Positions 1 through 5,581 of a stretch of 10,092 nucleotides of DNA are shown in pieces. Position numbers and translations under genes: made by a program. The notes under the pieces are model-generated. The model was not told the DNA's origin. It did not search any database and was given only the letters and a program-made list of their open reading frames with translations. Source of the stretch: Neisseriaceae bacterium (GTDB lineage: Bacteria; Pseudomonadota; Gammaproteobacteria; Burkholderiales; Neisseriaceae); assembly GCA_017518785.1 (NCBI GenBank), contig JAFWUA010000072.1, positions 1 to 10,092 on the forward strand, written 5' to 3'. Numbering within the stretch: position 1 is the stretch's first letter; each line of letters starts with the position of its first letter.

Positions 1-4
1 AAAA

Positions 5-52
5 AAAAAAAAACAATATGTTACAAAGTTATAAAGTGTTGCATTTTGACAA
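5..52 (+). repeat. Direct repeat, copy A, left of the toxin-immunity pair
   Basis: Aligned by eye to 1657-1705 in the same orientation, this segment matches at 43 of 48 positions with one single-base gap. It runs from the A-tract through ACAATAT and AAAGTGTTG to TTTTGACAA. Similarity stops abruptly on the right, and the left end is lost at the window edge, where a run of 13 A sits. The two copies bracket the genes at 94-684 and 743-1495. I see no gene and no convincing terminator in 1-93. Confidence 0.7.
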
Positions 53-93
53 CGTGCAGACAACATGTAAAGTAGCTTTTGTTGTGTTGGATA

Positions 94-684
94 TTAAATG
101 ATGATATTGATACTGCAAGATTGTGCTATTTGTTTTATTTCATCTGTTATTTTTTTGTTATCTTTAACATAAGCAATATGAGTCAGATCGTAACCAAACT
201 CAATATAAGTTTTTATATTAACAAATAACAAACTTGCTAATGGTCTTTCTTTTAATCCATTTAACACCCATTTATAGTACACATCAATATCATCAGTTTT
301 TTCTACAGAACAACAATTTGCAGAATAAATAATGCCATTATTTAAGATGAACAATTTTTCATAAAACAATATAAAATTGTTTATAACTTGTTCTATCTCT
401 TTTCTTATTTCAATATTTTCATTTTTTGCATTTTGATAACAAGTAAATTTAGCATTAACAAACTCATCTTCAATTAACCAGTGATCAAAATAAGATATAT
501 TTAAAATATCTATTTTTTGATCAATAGTTTTTTGTGTGTTTATTGAGCGTTCTCCATTGTCATCATCTATATATAATTCTTCTGAATTGATATACAGATT
601 ATCCAAATTATCTTTTTTTAAAGATAGAAAGAGACTATCTTTAATAAGTTCTTCTTCAATGCTGATTGCTTTCATTTTATTCAT
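94..684 (-). CDS. Acidic AT-rich protein, candidate immunity protein
   Basis: A 196-residue soluble protein with no signal peptide or membrane segment. I do not recognise its family. The N-terminal half is acidic (for example EELYIDDDNGE at residues 36-46) and the rest mixes short charged and hydrophobic stretches, as expected of a compact cytoplasmic protein. It starts 58 bp after the stop of the toxin-like gene, on the same strand. A weak GGAA lies 8 nt before the chosen ATG; the Met at residue 4 is an alternative start. Hand counts of two 60-base blocks (121-180 and 361-420) give 23 G/C of 120, far below the envelope genes nearby. Position, acidity and extreme composition are the classic signs of the immunity partner of a polymorphic toxin. 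That role is inference from context, not homology. It could also be an unrelated orphan gene. Confidence 0.7.
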   Translation of the reverse strand: MNKMKAISIEEELIKDSLFLSLKKDNLDNLYINSEELYIDDDNGERSINTQKTIDQKIDILNISYFDHWLIEDEFVNAKFTCYQNAKNENIEIRKEIEQVINNFILFYEKLFILNNGIIYSANCCSVEKTDDIDVYYKWVLNGLKERPLASLLFVNIKTYIEFGYDLTHIAYVKDNKKITDEIKQIAQSCSINIII

Positions 685-742
685 TTCAATATTCCATATA
701 AATTACAACCACTTTTTATATATTAAGTAGTTGTTTAAAAAA

Positions 743-1495
743 TTATTTCCTTAACACTTTGCCGTCTTTAGAAAGAGTGGCAATTCTTTCTCCTTTTTTG
801 TTTAGCAATTTATAATGACTCTTATGAGAATTTATCCCTGCTCTATCAGGTGAAATACGCCAACCAGTTTTAGGATCTGCTAAATCTGATTTAGACCCAT
901 TTTGTGAAATGAGTTTTGTAAATTTTGACATATCAACTTTGTCATCTTTGTCAATCAGTTTAGTTGGAATTTTATTTTTTAATTGTGCTACATTGGTTTT
1001 AGTTGTAGTTTTAACCGTATTTGTTGTAGTAGTTGCAACCTTTTTCGTATTATTTACGACATTTGTCGTCTTTTTAGTATTACTAACAGCTTTACTAACA
1101 GTTGCAACGGTTTTAACCTTTTTCACTGTACCAACAGCTGCACCGCCAGGCATTACAGCGGTAGCACCGTCAATAGCTCCTGCTTTGGTAACTTCTTTGG
1201 TGCTTGCCCATTCTCCGGTAGTGGCTTTGCTTTCGCCATGCTTTATCCACATGCCAAAGGCAATTGCACCCAATCCAATAGCAACAAGCGGTAAAAACTC
1301 GCCTTCGGTTTCTTGCATTTCTTGTTTAGACAGTTCAACAGCTTGTATTTTGCGGTTATTGTCTACATCAAATACTTTGCTATTAAAGCTTTTACTCGCC
1401 TGTACTGCATTGGGACGAGTTGCTATTTCTTTGGCAAAACCTGCTGATGATATAGCAATTGCTACTATTGTTGCTATAATTTTTTGTACTTTCAT
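743..1495 (-). CDS. Exported polymorphic-toxin-like protein with bacteriocin-leader-like motif
   Basis: 250 residues. Seen directly: a Sec signal peptide (residues 1-21, ending AGFA); an LSKQEMQETEG motif at 55-65, which resembles the double-glycine leaders of class II bacteriocins and microcins but has EG instead of GG; a hydrophobic Gly/Ala-rich segment at 67-84; a pretoxin-like stretch AIDGATAVMPGGAAVG (107-122); a Lys/Thr/Val-rich linker (about 123-175); and a basic C-terminal domain (about 186-250) containing GWRISPDRAG and SHYKLLNKKGERIATL. The C-terminus resembles toxin tips of CdiA/Rhs-type proteins, which are often BECR-fold RNases; this is recalled resemblance, and no family is assigned. 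W212, D217, H224 and H227 are candidate functional residues. GAGGA lies about 8 nt before the ATG, so the start is secure. The downstream acidic gene would be its immunity partner. Composition changes inside the gene: 89 G/C of 180 bases at 1141-1320, but 72 of 240 at 781-1020. It is far shorter than CdiA or MafB and carries no adhesin or secretion domain that I recognise. Confidence 0.75.
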   Translation of the reverse strand: MKVQKIIATIVAIAISSAGFAKEIATRPNAVQASKSFNSKVFDVDNNRKIQAVELSKQEMQETEGEFLPLVAIGLGAIAFGMWIKHGESKATTGEWASTKEVTKAGAIDGATAVMPGGAAVGTVKKVKTVATVSKAVSNTKKTTNVVNNTKKVATTTTNTVKTTTKTNVAQLKNKIPTKLIDKDDKVDMSKFTKLISQNGSKSDLADPKTGWRISPDRAGINSHKSHYKLLNKKGERIATLSKDGKVLRK

Positions 1496-1577
1496 TAAAA
1501 AATCCTCATAATTTATTCGTTACAATAAGCTGCTTTGATTTCACTCAACACAACTTGCGATGTGTGTGATTCATCAC

Positions 1578-1624
1578 GGAGCTAAATTTGCAAGCAAAAT
1601 ATTTGCCAAAGCAAGCAAATCTCC
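1578..1624. repeat. Bulged inverted repeat upstream of the toxin-like gene
   Basis: GGAG (1578-1581), a 4-nt bulge, then ATTTGC (1586-1591) pair with GCAAAT (1615-1620) and CTCC (1621-1624), giving a 10-bp interrupted stem. The interior also repeats AAGCAAA. It lies 83 bp before the toxin-like start codon and could be a structured leader or an operator. Function is unknown, and chance in AT-rich DNA is possible. Confidence 0.35.
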
Positions 1625-1656
1625 TAAAATGTTTATCGCTTAAAAGTTAACCAATC

Positions 1657-1705
1657 AAAAAAAAACAATATCTTATAAAGATACAAAGTGTTGTATTTTT
1701 GACAA
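1657..1705 (+). repeat. Direct repeat, copy B, right of the toxin-immunity pair
   Basis: This is the second copy of the segment at 5-52, same orientation, with five substitutions and one extra T. It again begins in an A-tract and ends at TTTTTGACAA, after which the flanks no longer match. Together the copies enclose the toxin-like and immunity-candidate genes, so recombination between them could remove or duplicate the pair. Confidence 0.7.
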
Positions 1706-1751
1706 GATTAGAAAGCTATTTGCCATAGAAACTCAAATACCACTGAGAAAT

Positions 1752-1903
1752 CTTTGCAAAACTCGTCATTCCTAACATTAGTGAAGCGAAATGGAATAAT
1801 CTAATTGTTTGTTAAATAAAAAGATTATTCACAAACCCTTCGCTTCGTTCAGGGCGACAAATCGGTTCAGAATGACTAATTGGGAAAAGTGTTTTTTGCA
1901 AAG
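1752..1903. mobile_element. Nested palindromic MITE-like element
   Basis: About 152 bp with ordered inverted pairs on both sides of one centre: CTTTGCAAAA (1752-1761) with TTTTGCAAAG (1894-1903); GTCATTC (1765-1771) with GAATGAC (1870-1876); GAAGCGAA (1783-1790) with TTCGCTTC (1839-1846); GAATAATCT (1794-1802) with AGATTATTC (1822-1830). A further AATACC (1736-1741) and GGTATT (1903-1908) may mark wider ends, with 10 extra bases on the left. There is no coding capacity and no target duplication that I can identify. GTCATTC...GAAGCGAA palindromes are common intergenic repeats in Proteobacteria. A non-autonomous transposon relic or a REP-like element are both possible. Confidence 0.6.
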
Positions 1904-1939
1904 GTATTAGCGTACAAATTTATCCTCTTCTTAAAAGAT

Positions 1940-1970
1940 AAAAAATCCCACGCCAAGCATGGGATTTTTT
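1940..1970 (-). terminator. Terminator of the TbpB-like lipoprotein gene
   Basis: AAAAAATCCCA (1940-1950) is perfectly complementary to TGGGATTTTTT (1960-1970) around a 9-nt loop that can add two more GC pairs. The A-tract and T-tract make it usable from either strand. It lies 21 bp after the stop of the lipoprotein gene, so the minus direction is the relevant one. Confidence 0.85.
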
Positions 1971-1991
1971 GTCAATTCTAAACAATTAAAA

Positions 1992-2807
1992 TTATTGCTT
2001 ATTAGCACCAAAAACACCTTGAAGCTTTTGGTTTTTATCCACAAATGAACCTGCCATATTTTGGGCATTGGGTCCGTAGAATTTGCCTTGATTGTCGCTA
2101 CCTTTAAAAGTGTTGCCAGTGATTGATGCAGAAACAGAAACATTTTTGGTAATGGTATCCGCTGTTCCATCACTTTTTTCCCAGTTAGACAATGTACCTG
2201 TCAATTTTTTGTCTGCGAAATTAACATTAAATGAAGAATCACCTATTACATAATCTGTTTCTTCTGGAAATATGCCAATAGCATGCCCCTTATAGGTTGC
2301 ACTACCTTCGGTTGGCATATTTGTTGTTGGAACACCTTGATAAAAAATTGTCGCTAAACGATCGATTTTATCATTTACAAAGCCATAACGAGCGTATGCT
2401 GTTCCATTTGCACCGCTATTGCCACCAACAACTAATTGAGTTGCACCGTTGTTTCTGCTTGTATCGGTGTAAATTTTACCAACATTGATATTCATTCCTG
2501 ATGTTGGATAAATTTCCATTTCGTTACCATTTACGGTAATTTTATTGAATGCCTCTTGTGTATCACGAGAACCTGTGGAAGTTGCAGATTTAAAGGTTAA
2601 TTTTCTTGAACCACTTGCCACAGTTGGTGTTGTCCAATGAGATTCTTGTGCCGCTTCAAATTCTTGTGTAGCAATAGCTGGTTTAGTGGAAGTATCTTTA
2701 CTATCTACTGTACTATCTACTGTACTACCTTCATCATCTGAACCACCACCACAAGCGGTTAATGTCAAAATAGAAGCAGTAATAAGAATTAATAAAAATT
2801 TGTTCAT
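1992..2807 (-). CDS. TbpB-barrel surface lipoprotein, probable Slam-type substrate
   Basis: 271 residues from the second possible ATG. That start is preferred because GAGGA lies 6 nt before it, whereas the upstream ATG at 2813 directly abuts the same GAGGA. Residues 1-18 are a lipoprotein signal ending LTA, with the lipidated Cys at 19, followed by a flexible GGGSDDEG tether and an STVD repeat (about 28-35). The C-terminal part (about 160-271) carries hallmarks of the TbpB beta-barrel family seen in TbpB, HpuA and factor H binding protein: TYKGHAIG near 171-178, GKFYGPNAQNMAGSF at 241-255 and a terminal QGVFGA. Proteins of this family are usually flipped to the cell surface by Slam outer-membrane proteins and bind host iron carriers or complement factors. 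No Slam gene or TonB receptor is in the window, and the ligand cannot be named. It has its own terminator and a probable own promoter. Confidence 0.85.
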   Translation of the reverse strand: MNKFLLILITASILTLTACGGGSDDEGSTVDSTVDSKDTSTKPAIATQEFEAAQESHWTTPTVASGSRKLTFKSATSTGSRDTQEAFNKITVNGNEMEIYPTSGMNINVGKIYTDTSRNNGATQLVVGGNSGANGTAYARYGFVNDKIDRLATIFYQGVPTTNMPTEGSATYKGHAIGIFPEETDYVIGDSSFNVNFADKKLTGTLSNWEKSDGTADTITKNVSVSASITGNTFKGSDNQGKFYGPNAQNMAGSFVDKNQKLQGVFGANKQ

Positions 2808-2827
2808 ATTCATTCCTCATAAAAAAA

Positions 2828-2880
2828 CTTGCGAAATTGCAAGCCTATGCATTGTAAATTAGGTAATAAATAATATGCAA
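2828..2880 (-). promoter_or_regulatory. Possible promoter and 5' hairpin of the lipoprotein gene
   Basis: On the minus strand TACAAT (2856-2851) is a good -10 match. A weak TTGCAT (2880-2875) lies 18 bp upstream, and a start near 2844 would fit. The transcript would then open with CTTGC-AATTTC-GCAAG (2843-2828), a 5-bp hairpin followed by seven T and then the ribosome site ATGAGGA. The hairpin is certain as sequence. The promoter is tentative, and the role (mRNA stabiliser, attenuator or none) is open. Confidence 0.4.
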
Positions 2881-3048
2881 TAAATTGTTAAACTATCTTT
2901 CATAAAACTAATGTTTTTTGAATAAATATGACACGAACAATTGATATATAAACATGATACATATTGTATAAATACAACTTATAAAATATTGAAATTCGAT
3001 TTCGTTACAACTTTACAACTTATAACAGGAGTATCGCTTACAACAAAT

Positions 3049-3090
3049 AGTCTGCCGGAAAGATTTTTTTAAAACAATTTCCGGCAGACT
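3049..3090. terminator. Inverted pair of DUS-like motifs forming a hairpin
   Basis: AGTCTGCCGGAAA (3049-3061) is perfectly complementary to TTTCCGGCAGACT (3078-3090), a 13-bp stem with a 16-nt loop, located 18 bp after the mltA stop. In Neisseria, inverted uptake sequences commonly double as terminators, and this has the same design. The T-tract (TTTTTATTTTTT) follows the stem on the plus strand. On the minus strand, where mltA is read, only ATTTGTTG follows, so efficiency for mltA is uncertain. Confidence 0.7.
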
Positions 3091-3108
3091 TTTTTATTTT
3101 TTAATTAT

Positions 3109-4449
3109 CTACTCTGCCTGTGGCAATAAACCATTGGGCAATAATGTCCATACATAACCTGGATATTTCATTTTTCCAGCTAATGCACCAGCATCTTGAC
3201 CATATCCCCAGAAAAAGTCAATTCTGACAGCCCCTGTAATTGCTGAACCAGTATCTTGTGCAGACATTAAACGATTAAGTGCTCGTCCATTGCGTGGGTC
3301 AGTGGTTGCAACAAAAATTGGAGAACCCAAAGTAATGTAATGGCGATCTACTGCGGTAGAAAAACCAGCCGTCAATGGCACTCCCAAAGCACCAGCAGGA
3401 CCTTGTTCATAACTATTTTCACGGCGGAAGAAAACATAACTTGGATTTTGCCCTAAAACTTCCGCAAGCTTATTAGGATTACGAGCAAGATAGTTTTTTA
3501 TGCTATTCATATCGGTTTGCCCTAATGGCAAATAACCTTTGCTTGCCATATAGCGACCAATTGAAACGTATGGATAGTCATTTTTATCGGCATAAGATAA
3601 GCGTATTTGCTGATTGTCCGATAATGCAATTCTTCCAGAACCTTGCACTTGCAAAAAGAAAAGTTCTACCGCATCTTCGGCATAACCTAAAATCGGAGCT
3701 TTACCATCTAACGCCCCAGCATTGATTTGAGCTCTTGTATAGTATGGAACAAATTGATTTCCTTGAAATCTTCCCTTTAAGGCACGTGTCCTTTCATTAA
3801 TAGGAAAATCATTTAAATTGGCAATATATGCACCTTGTGGATCGATCTTGCCACCATTTTCAGTTTTACTAATGCGTATTTGCCCATTGCGATTAGCAGA
3901 ATTATATGGAATAGAAACAAAATCATACGGCACGCCATAAATCGGAAAACGAGCAGAACTATTGCTACTCAAACTACCTTTCAGTCCTGGTTCGTAATAA
4001 CCAGTTACCGTTCCGGATAAGTTACCGTTTTGACTAACTGCCCAAGGCGTAAAGTTTTGTTCAAAAAAACTTTTTGCATGCAAATTACCAGTGCCATTAG
4101 CTATTTGACATACTTGCGACCACTGACTTTGATTAACTAATTTCAAACAACTATTGCGAAATGATTGCAGACTGCCGGAAAAAGGTTGGCTATTCCAATC
4201 TGGCAAATCAGAAAATTGAACCGCAGTATATTGAACACCATTTTTTACACTAACAATTTTTCCAATTGGCTGACGTGGAGTATTAATTGGTGGTAAAAAA
4301 CTATTATCTGGAATGTTAGATGAAGTTTGAGTTGGAGTAGGAATTGGTGGTGCAGGCGGTTGTTTGGAAGAAGTACAGTTACTTAAAATTAATACCATAG
4401 TGCATATTGCAATTATGCGTGCACCGAAAAAATATCGATTTATCATCAT
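3109..4449 (-). CDS. mltA: Membrane-bound lytic murein transglycosylase A (MltA)
   Basis: 446-residue outer-membrane lipoprotein that cleaves the MurNAc-GlcNAc bond of peptidoglycan, forming 1,6-anhydroMurNAc ends. The signal peptide ends in lipobox LSNC, with the lipidated Cys at 25, followed by a Pro/Thr/Ser-rich tether. The MltA domain follows, with TGYYEPGLKGS, then DFPINERTRALKG, then AVELFFLQVQGSGRI. The C-terminal 3D domain carries MSAQDTGSAITGAVRIDFFWG, with Asp399 in DTG and Asp411 in RIDFFWG; the family's catalytic acid lies in this motif region. Length and motif order fit the full family, so it should be active. Met2 is an alternative start, and no clear Shine-Dalgarno sequence precedes either. 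It follows a small membrane-protein gene by 36 bp and is probably cotranscribed with it. Confidence 0.95.
   Translation of the reverse strand: MMINRYFFGARIIAICTMVLILSNCTSSKQPPAPPIPTPTQTSSNIPDNSFLPPINTPRQPIGKIVSVKNGVQYTAVQFSDLPDWNSQPFSGSLQSFRNSCLKLVNQSQWSQVCQIANGTGNLHAKSFFEQNFTPWAVSQNGNLSGTVTGYYEPGLKGSLSSNSSARFPIYGVPYDFVSIPYNSANRNGQIRISKTENGGKIDPQGAYIANLNDFPINERTRALKGRFQGNQFVPYYTRAQINAGALDGKAPILGYAEDAVELFFLQVQGSGRIALSDNQQIRLSYADKNDYPYVSIGRYMASKGYLPLGQTDMNSIKNYLARNPNKLAEVLGQNPSYVFFRRENSYEQGPAGALGVPLTAGFSTAVDRHYITLGSPIFVATTDPRNGRALNRLMSAQDTGSAITGAVRIDFFWGYGQDAGALAGKMKYPGYVWTLLPNGLLPQAE
4169..4180 (+). repeat. DUS-like motif within mltA (11 of 12)
   Basis: AGACTGCCGGAA differs at one base from the AGTCTGCCGGAA consensus defined by the three exact copies at 3049-3060, 3079-3090 and 7316-7327. 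Intragenic placement is usual for uptake sequences. Confidence 0.55.
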
Positions 4450-4485
4450 ATTAATTTATCTATAATTTATTTTTAAGTTGAATTT

Positions 4486-4878
4486 TTAGAATAAGTTATC
4501 TAATTCCCGATTATTTTCACGATTGGTAGGGTCCAACGGACGAGCACCAGTTTCAGCAGGCACATCTTCCGTAGTTTCGATGGTTGCAATAGCTTGCTCT
4601 GGGTCTAACTGTTCAATACTTGATGCAACGGTATCATCAGAAGGTGGTGGTAATGCAGTCAAATCTGGGACACTATCTGATGCCCCTTGCGGAGTGAGAA
4701 CAGTAGCATCTGTTGCTGTACCACTTACCTCATTAGGAGAATGGTAAACTTCTTTTTGTCCATTAGACAAAGTCGAATATGCCATACCTACCAAAATACA
4801 CACGGCAATAAACAATATACTTAAAAAACCAATGGCAATACGCAAACCGTAACGCGGTTTTCTTTTTTGTTCACTCAT
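4486..4878 (-). CDS. Single-pass membrane protein with acidic Pro/Thr-rich tail, unknown function
   Basis: 130 residues from ATG at 4878; an in-frame TTG five codons upstream is not preferred because neither has a ribosome site and ATG is the stronger codon. The N-terminus is basic and cytoplasmic (KRKPR at 5-9). One transmembrane helix spans about 12-33. The remaining hundred residues are acidic, low-complexity and rich in Pro, Thr and Ala, ending ELDNLF, and are predicted periplasmic. The layout resembles the anchor and linker of SPOR-domain proteins such as FtsN or DedD, but no SPOR domain is present. It lies between dolP and mltA on the same strand, 36 bp before mltA, so a cell-wall or division-linked role is a reasonable guess only. 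I do not recognise the family. Confidence 0.75.
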   Translation of the reverse strand: MSEQKRKPRYGLRIAIGFLSILFIAVCILVGMAYSTLSNGQKEVYHSPNEVSGTATDATVLTPQGASDSVPDLTALPPPSDDTVASSIEQLDPEQAIATIETTEDVPAETGARPLDPTNRENNRELDNLF

Positions 4879-4904
4879 AATCAATAAAACCAAAATATAG
4901 TTTA

Positions 4905-4958
4905 TTTACACCAAAAGCATATGGCAGATAAACTACGCCATACATCTTTTGGTGTAAA
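4905..4958 (-). repeat. Long hairpin between dolP and the membrane-protein gene
   Basis: TTTACACCAAAAG (4905-4917) pairs with CTTTTGGTGTAAA (4946-4958), and TATGGC (4920-4925) pairs with GCCATA (4937-4942): 19 bp in total around a small internal loop and an 11-nt apical loop. It begins 10 bp after the dolP stop. Neither side has a proper T-tract, so it may be a weak terminator, an RNA-processing site or an mRNA 3'-end stabiliser that separates dolP expression from the genes downstream. Confidence 0.75.
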
Positions 4959-4968
4959 AAAATACTAC

Positions 4969-5559
4969 TTACTCATTTGAATTTGAAAATGTTTCATACA
5001 AAGTAACTACTTTTTGCACTCCGGCAGTGGTACTAATTCCTTGTGTAGCAGCAGATTGTTCGGCAGGAGTTAAAATACCCATAGCGTACGTTACGCCATT
5101 GTAAGTTACCACTTTGACATGATTTGGAGAAAAACCATTTGGTTTTAACAACATAGTACGAATTTTAGAAGTAATCCAACTATCCTGCATCGCATAATTA
5201 TAAGTACCGCCAACATTTATATAGTTGTAAACATTACGTACATTTTGCTGCGAACGTGCGATGCGTTCGATAATTGTCTTATCCTCATCGCTATCAACAA
5301 AACCTAACAGCAAAATATTACGGTTATAACTAGTAACCGAAATAGAATGTTGAGTGCTACCCTTTTTACGCAAATAAGATGTTGCTTGCGATTTAACTGC
5401 AATTTCCATAGTTTGGTCATCGGTTTGAGCTCCAACTGTACGTCTATCAGTTAGTGCCAAACCGCCAACAGTAGCCCCACCTAATGCCAACATGGTACAA
5501 GCGGATAATGAAGCTAACATCAAACAAATGGTAATAATTTGAAATATTCTCTTTATCAT
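4969..5559 (-). CDS. dolP: Dual-BON-domain outer-membrane lipoprotein (DolP/YraP)
   Basis: 196-residue lipoprotein. The signal peptide ends in lipobox LSAC with Cys at 21. A short Gly/Ala-rich region and the DRRTVGAQTDDQTMEI segment lead into the first BON domain (about 47-117; core ISVTSYNRNILLLGFV), and the second BON domain follows (about 120-190; core VKVVTYNGVTYAMGILT). BON domains bind phospholipids. E. coli DolP supports outer-membrane integrity and links to envelope stress and septal cell-wall hydrolysis, and the Neisseria orthologue is the vaccine antigen known as GNA2091. AGGAG lies about 9 nt before the ATG, so the start is firm. It follows gmhA by 22 bp, and the yraN-gmhA-dolP order parallels the yraN-diaA-yraP order of E. 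coli. A DUS-like core (CTGCCGGA, minus strand, about 5020-5027) lies inside. Confidence 0.93.
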   Translation of the reverse strand: MIKRIFQIITICLMLASLSACTMLALGGATVGGLALTDRRTVGAQTDDQTMEIAVKSQATSYLRKKGSTQHSISVTSYNRNILLLGFVDSDEDKTIIERIARSQQNVRNVYNYINVGGTYNYAMQDSWITSKIRTMLLKPNGFSPNHVKVVTYNGVTYAMGILTPAEQSAATQGISTTAGVQKVVTLYETFSNSNE

Positions 5560-5581
5560 CGATTATCTCCTAATTTTCAGA

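Larger units (their letters stand above)
1496..1991. other. Repeat-rich intergenic region without a gene
   Basis: These 496 bases between the toxin-like gene and the TbpB-like lipoprotein gene hold no credible coding sequence. They contain a bulged inverted repeat (1578-1624), direct repeat copy B (1657-1705), a nested palindromic element (1752-1903) and a terminator (1940-1970), each listed separately. The toxin promoter must lie here, but I found no hexamer pair with good spacing that I would defend. Confidence 0.8.

Noticed and set aside
757..770. GCCGTCT resembling the Neisseria uptake sequence
   Set aside because: It continues TTAGAA rather than GAA and occurs once, so it is a chance partial match.
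909..1511. A 200-codon plus-strand open frame opposite the toxin-like gene
   Set aside because: It is a long hydrophobic antisense shadow caused by the Lys/Thr/Val codons of the linker. The minus-strand frame has a signal peptide, a ribosome site and recognisable motifs.
2808..2813. Upstream ATG of the lipoprotein gene
   Set aside because: The GAGGA directly abuts this codon, while the ATG two codons later has proper spacing and a normal signal peptide.
2844..2970. Fur box upstream of the TbpB-like lipoprotein
   Set aside because: The region is rich in AT runs such as AATAAATAAT and ATACATATTGTAT, but none approaches the 19-base Fur consensus, so iron regulation is not claimed.
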